The notes under the pieces were generated by a model, which worked only from the letters and a program-made list of their open reading frames with translations, was not told the origin of the DNA and made no database searches. This document shows positions 45,405-56,114 of a stretch of DNA of 64,000 nt, one piece after another (position 1 is the first letter of the stretch; every line of letters begins with the position of its first letter). The translations under genes were made by a program, and so were the position numbers. Source of the stretch: Arachnopeziza araneosa. Lineage: Eukaryota > Ascomycota > Leotiomycetes > Helotiales > Arachnopezizaceae. The stretch spans positions 62,001-126,000 of the forward strand of contig QYAI01000038.1 of assembly GCA_003988855.1 (NCBI GenBank), in the 5' to 3' direction.

Positions 45405-46713
45405 CTTGGAAGGTATGCGATATGATCTCAACGACACAACTGGTTCTTGCTCATCTCGATTTCCCCCGTCCGGACCTGGCCTTTATATAGTCATCCCACC
45501 TAGGCACCACATGTTGATTACACCCCAAGGCATATGATGCTAATTAAAAAAATATACAGTATACGAGTCGGTGCCTGCCCACGCAGCCTTGCAGCGCCGC
45601 GCCCGATCGGGAAATAAACAAGCTCCCCCCGTCACTGGTCGCCTGCGCCGCACGCGGGAAATTGTGCTTACCGAGAAGACCAGCACCGCTGCGAGAGTCA
45701 ATCTCCGTATCCTCCACGCGCAGGCGAGGATTTCTGGGCCTGCCCGTCTCCGTCTTACTCCGGGGTTGTCGGCTGCCTGGATTCTGACCCCGAGGTGCTG
45801 CTTGAGCTGGGTGCTGCTGGATGGAAGGGGGTTCGGAATAGTCACACCCTGGGGATGACTCGCGCTCGCTTAAGGTTAGGGGTGCGCAGCGCCGCGCTTC
45901 TTACGAAAAGGAGACGTGCTAGGGTAGGAGGGAGGTAATCATGCCCATTCACGTAAAGAAGCTTCTGACTGCGGACATTTCCTTCTTGTGGCATGATGCT
46001 GTGTTCCATGCTTGTATGGAATATAAATTTCCTTGGCAAATAGGATCAACTCTTTATTTTCAATATTTCACTTGTTAAACGCACGTTTTGTGTCCAGCTC
46101 AACTCCTTGTTATGATACTGGGACTGAGCATGCTTTATAACTGCTTGTACTGCTTTGTATACATATGAGTGGAAGGACAAGTTCAAATGGAAATATTGTC
46201 CTGTACTGTACGAACGTAGTTAACCCAAAATTTGACGTCATTTTTGCTGGAATAAATCCAATGGGAAAATGAGATGCAAATATTCTCTAGAAGAAGAGAG
46301 TTGAAAGACTAACTGCAAGGCCAATCTAAGTTGGGCTAGACTTTGGCAATTACCGAGTAGAAAGGATTCCGTGTCAAATGTAGACAAAGTAACTAAGGTC
46401 TTGTGCTTCATAATTCAATTTAGATGATCGTGTTGATCTTCACTACTCCGCGTTCTACTTTTCAAGAACCTGCGCCGAGTCTTTTTCCTCTACTCTGCTT
46501 CAAACTTTCCGCTTAGACTCAAGCGCCGACATGTCAAGAATGTGTTCTTGTCACAGTGACAACAAAATTCTGCTCTTTTAGGGAAGTGAAATCACAACCA
46601 TGAATATATCATTTCTAATATGTACTAGAAAAGTTCGTCAGCTTTACTCACTGGGCGGACTATTTTTCCTTTTCAATTTTCACTCACCAGTTAAACTGTA
46701 ATCCCCTTCCATC
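45405..46713. other. Intergenic region with GC-rich patch
   Basis: About 1.3 kb. At about 45570-45850 the sequence is strikingly GC- and CpG-rich, with open frames on both strands (for example 45540-45845 minus and 45571-45858 plus), while the flanks are AT-rich. No family pattern was found in either frame. Confidence 0.4.
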
Positions 46714-47178
46714 TTAAAACAGAGCCAACGGATTCGTATAATTTGGCGACCAGGACTGAATCACGTCCCAGTGCTCCATAATGCACGTCCCATTAAACCT
46801 CAAGATATCAATGACGGCTTCCGGGAACTGACCGGCCGCGCCTTGTTTGTAGTGCAGGTACCCCGTATTGTTCGAGAAGCCATTGTGGATGATGGAGATG
46901 TTGACCGTCGGCCACAGGACGGTGAGAAAGTCGATGGCTCGCTGCCGGCCCGAGAGCGCGTCCGGGTTGTGCTGGATGTAGCTCGGATCCACGTACGTGA
47001 GGAACGCACGGCTGACGTTCTTCCGGATGTAGAGTTCTTGGACAAAGCCGTTCCAGATGCGGGTCTGCTCTTCGGGGCGGGCTGGCCGCGGGGGACAGTA
47101 GGATCCTCCCGTGATGTACCTCCCCGAGATGAGCGGGAGGATGGAGAGAGCGGCGGAGAGGAGAGTGACGAGTCTCAT
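46714..47178 (-). CDS. Secreted SnoaL-like (NTF2-fold) protein
   Basis: A single exon encodes 154 residues, starting MRLVTLLSAALSILPLISG, a clear signal peptide. The mature part matches SnoaL-like domains: FVQELYIRKNVSRAFLTYVD, then SYIQHNPDALSGRQRAIDFL (the YIQHNP-D-G motif is typical), IIHNGFSNNTGYLHYK and DILRFNGTCIMEHWDVIQSW. Members of this fold include polyketide cyclases and many proteins without known activity. The ATG was chosen at 47178 because upstream codons would precede the signal peptide. N-glycosylation sites (NVS, NIS, NGT) fit secretion. Role unknown; it belongs to the minus-strand run of secreted-protein genes. Confidence 0.82.
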   Translation of the reverse strand: MRLVTLLSAALSILPLISGRYITGGSYCPPRPARPEEQTRIWNGFVQELYIRKNVSRAFLTYVDPSYIQHNPDALSGRQRAIDFLTVLWPTVNISIIHNGFSNNTGYLHYKQGAAGQFPEAVIDILRFNGTCIMEHWDVIQSWSPNYTNPLALF

Positions 47179-48099
47179 TTTCGGGAATGGAGATGGGTAG
47201 TGCTGTGATGCTAGAGCTATGATCTGTAGCATTGGAAAACAAAAACAACATGATAGCGGTTTACTTATATAGAACTCGAGTAGCGACTCGCTTAACCGCG
47301 CCGTCCGAGGTGGCGGGAGCGGATAATCAGGCAGAATACGCAGCGGGTGATCCGCAGGAGAAGCCCCCTTGACATCCTGCAAACTTCAAAGTACGGCGAG
47401 GGAGATGGTTGGTCGCTTACACCATTCCCGCTCTACCCCGGAAGCTGCGCACGAAGAGGGAGTGGCAATTGGCCATGTACATAGCGTGAAGCGGAATGCG
47501 GATGAGTTAAGCATTGACTGATCAGAGACAGCTGAACTTCTTTATTTAGTAGGAAGTGGCTTGTCGACATCGGTGGGAGCTCGCATTGAATCCTCCTGCC
47601 CACCAGCGCCCGCAACATACACATCTTGCTCACCTGCATAGCGCGGCAGTTATCGTTCGTCGGATTGCCGAAACATTCACTCAATGGCAAACACATTCGT
47701 GATACCTTATCGTCGAGACGGGTTTCTATGGAGCGCTTCGTCCGATGAGGCGGGCGGAAACCCAAAACTTGCGCACCTTGATGCAAGGACACGTAGATTG
47801 GGATGATGAGCATGCAAAGCCATGTAAATCCGCCTTACTAAAATCAATGCATCATGCACTGTTATATTTTGCGTGATCCGACTCCTTGGTTCGGTAGCGT
47901 GCAGGCGCCGAGGACAACAAAAGATGACTATAGGCTACCAAGTCCAGGATGATTTGAAATCTTTGCCTTCGACTATTGAAATCGGAAAGCGGATGATGAT
48001 TGAGACAATTCGAGAGGAAGAATAAGTCTTGAATAGAAGATTTGAATTGTTAATACCTAAATACCAGTAATACACAACTAAAAGTATTAGAAAACACAC
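47179..48099. other. Intergenic region
   Basis: Upstream region of the SnoaL-like gene and 3' end of the decarboxylase-like gene. Featureless short frames only. Confidence 0.35.
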
Positions 48100-48778
48100 G
48101 CCAGAGGGTAATGAGACATCTCCAGTATTCAACATCATAGCGGCATACATAAAGGCACCCGCCTGTTGAACAGCAGCAGCGACACCCTCCAACCAAGTAC
48201 AGACACAGCATCATCATAAGATTTTGTATCTAGAGGACCTCTTGTTTGAGCTATTTCGACAGCCAAGTTATGGATTGCACCTTGGCGGGCCGTTATATCT
48301 AAGGGACAAGTACCCGCAAGCATGGCTTTTACTTGTTCCAGAGTATAACCTGCCTTCTCAGCTAGGATAGTATGTGCGTAGATCCCGTATCTGGCTTTGG
48401 TAACGGATAGAACGCCGAGGACGGCGGCTTCGGCTGCCATGGGAGGTAAGAGACCAGCGACAGCTCGCTGGAGAGTCATCCACTGCTGAACAACTGATGA
48501 TGTGTAGCTGGTTGCCTTATTAAAATCATTTTCCTATTACAACAGTTTAAGAACAACAATTCAACCTAGTGACGAATCAAGTATGGAAGAAGTGCTCACA
48601 GCAAAATGTTAAAAGGACCTTTGAGCGTGCCATCATTCTCTTGCGTGACAATCGTATCACCGTAAACTCTCTGACTGATGTTGACAAGAAAATCGTATTG
48701 CACCAATTGAGTCGCATCGAGATTGCCATTTGCAGGTGTGAGGTGTGGAAATCGCGAGTCTCCTGTACGGTCTGACAT
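48100..48778 (-). pseudogene. Carboxymuconolactone decarboxylase-like (AhpD fold) gene with a frameshift
   Basis: Exon 1 is 48778-48600 and exon 2 starts at 48507 (92-nt intron; acceptor aaccag, chosen because it yields FNILLYTSSVVQQW). The protein reads GTLKGPFNILLYTSSVV, LPPMAAEAAVLGVLSVTKAR, YGIYAHTILAEKAGYT, DITARQGAIHNLAVEIAQTR and KSYDDAVSVLG; after this the frame shifts by one base near 48190 to continue EGVAAAVQQAGAFMYAAMML and NTGDVSLPSG. The family expects SVLGREGVA here, so one base has been lost (or the assembly is wrong). AhpD-like proteins are usually peroxidase-related or decarboxylases; this fungal subgroup lacks the CxxC pair and its activity is unknown. The C-terminal end after SLPSG is unclear. 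Confidence 0.65.
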
Positions 48779-49612
48779 CTCGACAGGTTCGCGGCTACAA
48801 GGCGGAGGGAGAGATACAATGAGGATGAAAAATATTCACAATGACCAACTAAGAACAAAGCTCGCAGATTTGAATTTTATGACAGGATACCAAAGCTGAA
48901 GTAGATGAGAGATTGTATAAGCGTAGAAGGAGGAAGGATGCTCAAAGGACAAGCGAAGCACGGACGCCGAAGAACCGGATCTGGAGAGGCACTAAATCAG
49001 ATCTACCTAGGTTTGCTGACTGCATCTACTCTTGCTACGTAGATTCGCAGAGTAATCATCGACAGCTTCAATTACTGACTTCATTGCTTACCGCTAGCCT
49101 TTACCAAGTCGGGTAATGAACAGCGTTTTCGTGACGTGTGATCTTTGTCCTCTAGTACGTGATATGCAAGAGAGCCTAATCAGAACTGAGGATGAGCGAG
49201 GACCGTCACTGTGATGGTTCGCTCATATCACGGTATTGGGTGCAGTCATTTAGATGGGTAAGCTTACCTACCTTACTTAGCTAGGATCTAAAGAACGTGG
49301 AATCGCTCTTACGCTGGGTCATGTGGTTGTATTGGTAGGTAGTTGGTATTTCCTCGAGCTTTCTGGAGAAGGTATAGATAAGCTTTTATCGTATGTCTTG
49401 TTCAAATATTTCAGCATGAGAGAGTATTCTTATCAAGACTACTGGTCTGGATTTTTATGCCTGGGTCGAAGATACGAGCATTCCCGAGTCACATCTAAAG
49501 TCGCTTCGACATATATCGAACTGATATATCCTCATGATTTTATGCAGATAAAATTGTGAAAATAGGCAGATATATCCTATTTCTCATTAGATATATCTAG
49601 GCTTACCACATT
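48779..49612. other. Intergenic region
   Basis: About 830 bp between minus-strand genes, the upstream region of the decarboxylase-like gene and the 3' region of the oxidase gene. No supported feature. Confidence 0.4.
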
Positions 49613-51276
49613 TTATTCATCCAGCTTGAATCCTCCAAGAACGGCCTCCTGAAAAGTTTGAGCAGGATCAAACTTCCTACTAATTCTCCTCAACATCCTC
49701 ACATTGTTCTCACCATATCCACGGATCGGTTTCTGCCACTTATCCGCGTAATTCAGATAGAGATACCGATTCCACACTCCCGACTCTTTTGCTTTCGTGA
49801 TCCCAGCTTCGAATAGCTTCTCTGTTTCAGCATAGATGAAGTCATCGTCTGCCGCATCTTCCCAATACAAATTAATATCGATGTTAGTCAGATCGCCATC
49901 CTCTGCATCGATTCCGAGGGCATTTCCACCATTTTCAGGACCGTGGCGGGTGATTGTTTGGGGCCACGGTTGATAGCTCAGCGTGAAAGTGAGAGCCGGG
50001 ACTTGGCCGGTCATTATTATTGAGGTGGCGTTTGCGAGCTGGAAGAATGTTTCCATAAAGACCGCTGAGTTTGAAAATGTCATGGTGGCAAGTAGGGCTC
50101 GACTATTCACAGGACTTCCGGCTTCGAATTCATCGGTTAGATTTCCATGAGTTGCCTGGCGGAGACTGGAGAATAGTGGTGGGATGGCGAGGAGAGGGGC
50201 GTAAACGGCTGGGTCGATTGCACCCGGTTTGGTATATGCTAGATGGAGTAAGATGAGCCAGCTTCCGTTCGTGTACTCATTCGTCTCGATTACTGAAACG
50301 TAGGGATCGTATGTTGTACTATTGTTTAAACTCTCAAAGAAGGAAAATACTTTCGGTCGGTTGGACATATCGATAGCATAGAAGCCTCCCCAGATGAGCC
50401 CTCCTTGAACGAGTGGGAGGTCAACATGAGTTATGATACCAATGTTATTCGATGCTCCCTTAAGAGCACGAAATAGATCTGGATTGTCTATGGAGTTGGC
50501 ACTGGTTATTGTTCCGGATGACAAGATGACCTGTGAAGGGTTAAATCATGTCTTGTTCAAAGTAAAGAGAATTACGTCAAAATTTAATGCTGCATCACAG
50601 ACGAGCCCTAGTCGAGGAGAGTAGAAAGACATTCCTCCTATCAGACATTCAGTTAATAATTATTTATAGAGATGTAAAGTCCTCACCTCCGCTAGTAAAT
50701 CCTCCGACTCCAACACCACTGATACGCCCAGTTGCAGTTGCCAAATTGAGAGGGTCCAAAGCGTGATTCACAGCACCCCACCGATTTCCAACTCCAATAC
50801 GTACTTGAGATTGATCTTCAGAAACCACAATATCGTTCACCAAGGCAAGATCAATTGTAACACCGGCTTGGATATTGGCTGAACCAGCAAAAGGGGTGTG
50901 ACCTCCACTGCGTACAGCAAATGGACAAGATCCAGGTTTTTGGTAATTTGCTGTCCCGAGAAACTCAACCGCAGCCGCAATGGCATCAAGGTCACCTGTC
51001 CGCACAATGCAAGATGGTTGCAAAGCCTGCTCTTGCTGAGACCAATACGACTCCAATGAGATTCCGTACATGGACGCATTCGGAAAGAAAACATTCCCAG
51101 GAATGAGATTAGCTAGCGTGGAGCACTGTACGAGATATTAGCTAGACGTCGCTCAACTAGATCCTGAAATGAGGCTTGCACACGCATTGGGATGATGTCG
51201 ATTGCCCGTTTGCCAAAGAGAGAAACACCTCAAGACCTAGGACGAGTGCTGAGAAATGCGAAGACACATTCATCAT
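49613..51276 (-). CDS. Secreted FAD-dependent oxidase, berberine-bridge-enzyme-like
   Basis: Exons 51276-51184, 51125-50687, 50637-50576 and 50530-49613 give 503 residues; introns are 58, 49 and 45 nt. The signal peptide is MMNVSSHFSALVLGLEVFLS to about residue 24. The PCMH-type FAD domain shows ESYWSQQEQALQPSCIVRTG, PFAVRSGGHTPFAGSANIQA (the His is the usual covalent flavin site), TIDLALVNDIVV, then VGVGGFTSGGGMSFYSPRLG and VCDAALNFDVILSSGTI. The C-terminal part has RYLYLNYADKW and the end EENNVRMLRRISRKFDP-like BBE region. Members oxidise sugars, phenolics or secondary-metabolite intermediates. The substrate is unknown; secretion suggests action on plant or extracellular compounds. All four exons join in frame and the two short introns are fixed by the conserved glycine stretch. 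Confidence 0.88.
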
Positions 51277-52013
51277 CCTCGTGAGAAGTGAATTGAGTTT
51301 TTCCGAATGAGATATGGCGTCGGTGGAAGAGTTTAAAAGACTCCATGACAGGTTCACATAATTTTGAAGATGCATCCTTTGTGTGTAACATAAACCACCT
51401 GGGGTGTGCATCTGCTTACTGAGCTAGTTGCGTCGGTCGGTTGGTCAGGGAGACGGTTCCACCCGTCCGCTGCGGCCCTTTCGACATTAGGTTAGTTAAC
51501 CTTACTTTCCATCCCGAACCCCTGGGTTCTTGGTAGTCAGCAATCTCAACAGGGTTGGAGATGGATAAGAATATATATTTCTCTCTTTATTCCGCACGGC
51601 TGTGTAACAAAATACTGACTGCAGTATGTTGGCCAAACCTCGGGATCGACGAAGATCCTCCGCTCCACTCATCGACTCTCAATATCTTCAGCAACTCGAA
51701 TGGCTCTTTCTCGTCTTATATTGATAATGACTGCTCTCGACTTCTGGCATGTCGTGATGATCATAGAATCCATGCAGGATGTGCAGAAGAAACTTCACCA
51801 GCTTGCATCCACCCAAGCCTATTGGCAGACGAAGTGAGGCTTTCCCGTTTACAACCAAATTCCAGGAGATTTCAAAACAAGAAGATGCGACAAAACAGGC
51901 TGTAGAGATGTTTTTGTCGGCAGGAAAATTCTCAGTCTACATGGTGGAAAGGTAGCTTTCGGTTTACAAGCCAACGCTCCGCCACCCACTCACGGCACTG
52001 TCCACTCTTTCCA
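51277..52013. other. Intergenic region, possibly including the decayed start of the next gene
   Basis: The left half is the oxidase promoter. A 116-codon frame at 51555-51905 may contain a decayed N-terminal part of the ankyrin-type gene (Cys-containing stretch HAGCAEETSPAC), but this is uncertain. Confidence 0.3.
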
Positions 52014-54219
52014 TTGCTAGAAAACACGAACAGCATCGGGGTCTATATCCCATTGATCCCATTTCTATCTATAGCCATTGAAGTTACATTCAGCGTAACG
52101 TCTGGAGCTGGCGGCCTTTCATTATCTCCAACTCTGGTCTACTATCCTACTGTGCGGAGCTCCGACTCACCCGCATTCGCTTTGTTAGAAGATATGATTC
52201 ACCATGATCCAGAAAAAGGTTTTGCTTTGCTGAACATTCTGACCTCATGACATTTTTTGAGAGAGTTGTCCAGATTATCATATATTACAGTGAGCATCAA
52301 AGTGATGGTGGAAGCACTGCATTTGAACATGCATTTGCCGTTCTTTCTCATATTTTGGGAAACTTCACAGCAAATAGTGGTTTCAGGCCAGATATTGTAC
52401 TTCTGAAATATAATGGTATCATAATGAGTAGCAAAAAGATACCCGGAGTTCTGTTGTGGAGAGACATAGATACTATTGGTCCAAGACTCAATGGCAGGGC
52501 TGCTTGATGGATTTACAGAAGGTTCAGTAATTCCAGTATGGTAAACTGTCCTAGCTAATGCTCTAAAATCTATGACCTTGGGGCCTTGAAAATCGCCGCA
52601 CTCCAAAGATCTGAATGCGATGTTGAAAAACTTCTCGCAAAGGGATATAAACCGGATGGTGACACCCTTTCCGCTCCTATTCAAATAAATCGGGTTGATA
52701 TGATTGACATACCATCAACACCACTTGAGTGTGCCATCGGCTGGAAGGTGGGGTTGCAGTTATTTCTCCATGCCGGCGCAAACGGGTTCTATGCACTGGG
52801 TCGGGCTGTACATCAATCAGATATCAGCTCTTTATCATTACTACTTGAATCCGACTGCCCTTTGTTCTTACCTTGGCTCACTCAGGTAGGAAATTCTGCC
52901 GCAGTAGTCAATGTCGGATTCACGACTTTCGCTGCAGGGAAGCTTGCTTACTCCGGGTTCAGAAGCGACTTTGATTGGAGGTTTTCGAACTTCTGGTCAA
53001 CTAAAAATCCTGAATTGGCGAGTTGTATTGCAAATGCGGTAGCAAATCGACGTTTACGACTCAAGCAACTTGCGACGGTTTAGCTAGGAAAAAGTGAGCA
53101 ACAAGCTCTTGGAATTCTTGATGATAAGCTACCAGATGCGAGCGCTTTTCGACTTTATCAAATGCTGGTCCAGAATAATATTGAGGTACCGTTGGCTCTA
53201 TGGACCGGGACTGCGCAGAGAGTGTACCATGAGAGGGACCTATCATTTGTTCAGATCAAAGCGCTGTATGCGGTTGGATTTCAAAATCTCAATATCTTAG
53301 ATACTGAGGGCTACGGGTGGTGGGACAGCGGCTCGAATTCATCAACTTTACTATCGAAAACTCTCGAAAATTGGAACGAATTGGGGGGGATTCTTTGGTA
53401 AGCAAAATGGAGGCAATAAAATGGCTTGTATCCCGGGGGGCAAAAATACCTAGTAGTGATTGGTCGTGCATGCATGAAGTTGCAGCGCAACTCGAACTCA
53501 ATGAATTGAAAGAAGCGCAAAGCTCACCCTGTCCTTTGGAATACGCAAATATTATTGGTGAAATGCATGTCGATGGCTGCGAATGCTTCTGTTCTAAGGG
53601 TGGGTGTTTACCAGTTCACATCTTGCTCAAAAGAGAAAGTTATTACCATACACAAGAGGATACCTGTAGAGACCGTCAAAGAGTAGAAACATGGTGTGAT
53701 TCATTTCAACTGTCCTCCCAATCACGCGAAAAATGCTACGAAGAGGCTTCTAGATTAGAGGTGTTTGAAAGGCTGGGTATGGCGCATACTTGTTGTCGTC
53801 AAAGAGGACTAGTTTGGCGCGTTGATTTTGATGAGGAGGCTTTGGAATTACGCTCAGCGATTTTTGGGAGCAATGGAGGGAAGAGATTGATCGAATATTG
53901 CCGGAACCACATCACAGGTGGGAATGGCGCGCGTGGGATCTCAGAGACTGGAAATTTAAAAAAAGTTCACGACGGCAATGATGATGGTGATGATGATGAT
54001 GATGTCTGGCGTTGGATTTATCAACCCAGAGAGCAAAAGAACCCTCTCCCTCCTAAACGCGAAGATGTGGACTTCATCTATATCATCCGTTCGGAGCTAT
54101 TCCCGCCCAAGGACGACACTGACCAAAACTCCACCACAGCGCTACCTGAGAGTCTTGGTTCTGATGAAACAACTATTGCTGGTCACTCTTCGACACGCAA
54201 ACGAAGAGCCACATTATGA
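52014..54219 (+). pseudogene. Decayed fungal ankyrin-type protein gene
   Basis: Several frames on the plus strand together follow a large family of fungal proteins with divergent ankyrin repeats. In order: FSVTSGAGGLSLSPTLVYYP then SPAFALLEDM (52014-52250), IAALQRSECDVEKLLAKGYK (52586 on), PLECAIGWKVGLQLFLHAGA, a TAG at 53081-53083 in the middle of QLATV*LGKSEQQAL, then LYQMLVQNNIEVPLALW and YAVGFQNLNILDTEGYGWW, a frame change near 53385 (run of seven G at 53383-53389), then KMEAIKWLVSRGAKIPSSD and a Cys-rich stretch CECFCSKGGCLPVHILL typical of the family, with an Asp-rich tail. The stop and the shift cannot be removed by splicing. The family role is unknown. Bounds and N-terminus are approximate. 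Confidence 0.6.
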
Positions 54220-55076
54220 GGGGCAAACAGAAGGGTGAAATCAGATTAGGCTTGAGAATAACTTGGATGAATAATGACAATTTCCTGGAATTTTACAAGT
54301 ATTTCTACATCTATTTCACTGTAAATTTTAACATTATCACCCGTGATCATACCTCCGTAGCAAAGCACAACAGTGACCCGCCCCTCCCTCCTCCATCGCA
54401 TGCCCGGTCCGTTATCCCCCTCCCAATCCAAGGACCGATATAAAGCATAAGCCTTCCCATCCAAACCCATAGAAGAACGGGAAGATGATGATTACAGTGA
54501 ACCTTCTCGTCAGGACTGCGACGCAGGGAAACACTACGAGTTTTACCTCTACATATGAATAGATCTCGAAAGAAAACGAGAATGAAAAACAAGATAGACA
54601 AGAGCATGAGCATAACAATAAGCGCAAAATCTTAACCCGACTATTCCCTTCTTCGCGGCAGCTTCGACCGCGACGCGCGCACAGAAAGCGGTGTGTGAAA
54701 GAGGCATCGGTGCTAGGTTTGGAGGGAGATGGATGAGCGCTAGGATCCCTGGATGGGGTGGGAGTTGTGAGTGACCCAACCGTGGCGCGAGAGGAAGTCA
54801 GGAAATGAATCTGGGCCTTGGTACATAAATAGATGAATAAATTCTTTCGATTGGTACGGAATGTCAAGCGAGGAAGAAATGATTGCGTTGCTAAAAGCTG
54901 TGTATATTTTCATGACTTTTTAGCGAATTATAATCAAAGAAACTTTAGAGATTATAGATGTTTCTAATACCGTTTCCTCGCCAGAAATCCTCCTTAACAC
55001 CTTGCTAACCGTCCTAAATCCTGAAACCACAGACTCCAGACCGCTTTATCTTTCCCGAGAACCCGCTGAACCCAAA
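54220..55076. other. Intergenic region
   Basis: About 860 bp between convergent genes. Minus-strand frames at 54347-54867 are Ser/Phe/Cys-rich from pyrimidine tracts and show no domain; I do not count them as genes. Confidence 0.4.
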
Positions 55077-56114
55077 TCACATTACGCCCAGCTTGACAAA
55101 CACCTTCGTTGCGAGCGCAAATCCCTCGAGTACGACCTCACTTACCGTCATCCAGAAACTTATGCTCTATTCACGTTAGCACATTCTCTCCCCTGATTCA
55201 GGATCAAAGACTCACCTGGAAATTACACTCTACGGAGAACTTGACAATCTGCGGAAACTTCTCATTCAACTGGCTTGCCGTAGTCGAGCACACGTAACCC
55301 CAAAGCACATTCGGGTCTTGAACACCACCTAGATACTTCGTTCCGATAAATGTACTACTAGTCGCTGCCCAGATGGCAAAATTAATGCCATGAAGAGCGT
55401 AATCCCAGTATTTAGAGTAGATCTCTTCGCGGTGGAGATCTTTGAGCGTGCCTTGGACGCGCCAGAAGACGATGCAGGTATTGAGGAGGACGGTGATGGC
55501 CCCGGCGGCGATCATCATGTAGGTGGGCCACAGCTTCATCAAGGAAGGGTAGATGGATTCTCCGTCGGCAGTGACGTTTTTGTTGATTAGGAAGGTGGCG
55601 AGGGCGCGCGCCATGATGATTAGGATTATGAGGGAGAGTATAAGGGAGACGACTCGTTGGGCGAGGTCGAGAGCACGCTTGTGGCGCTCTTTGGGGGTGA
55701 GTTTGAGAAAGCGGGATTGTTTGATGTTCTTGAGCAGGTAAGCTTTCAACACAGGCTTGACGGTCTAGCAGATGGACAAACCTTTTCTTCGTCAATTGTA
55801 AATGTGCTTTTGGAAGGAGATATTGTTGTAGCTGCGGTCTGATTCTTGACCGGAAATGCATTATCGTCTGCGTTAAGTAGTGGGTCTTCCGCTTTTGAAT
55901 CATCTGTTGTGTGGTGTACATGATCTTCTGCTATGTGATCTTCTGCTATGTGATCTATTTCCTCTGGAGATATGTAATTCGCTATAGAATATGGGTCTTT
56001 TGCAATACCAGGGGAAGGGTGGGTCATTTCTTCCGCCATATGCTCCATATCATCAGGCGATAGATAATTTGTCGGAGAATATGGTGTTGGCGATTTGATA
56101 TCTAGATTGGCCAT
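55077..56114 (-). CDS. MARVEL-like four-helix membrane protein with repeated N-terminus
   Basis: Exons 56114-55782, 55728-55216 and 55166-55077 (introns 53 and 49 nt; the second has a tgctaac branch site) give 311 residues. Residues 1-111 are acidic and probably cytosolic, with a repeated unit (YSPTNYLSPDDMEHMAEE and YSIANYISPEEIDHIAED). The rest has four membrane segments: VVSLILSLIILIIMARALAT, YMMIAAGAITVLLNTCIVFW, YALHGINFAIWAATSSTFIG and a last helix split by the second intron (SISFWMTVSEVVLEGFALAT). Spacing and loop lengths resemble fungal MARVEL-type proteins. Function unknown; such proteins sit in plasma membrane domains. The first intron was chosen at 55781-55729 because the shorter alternatives break frame or are under 40 nt. 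Confidence 0.65.

Noticed and set aside
52199..52684. A 161-codon minus-strand frame inside the ankyrin-type pseudogene
   Set aside because: No recognisable family; it overlaps the plus-strand remnants. Kept only as a hint of a possible insertion.
54347..54867. Minus-strand frames rich in Ser, Phe and Cys
   Set aside because: They arise from pyrimidine tracts and lack domain or signal-peptide support.
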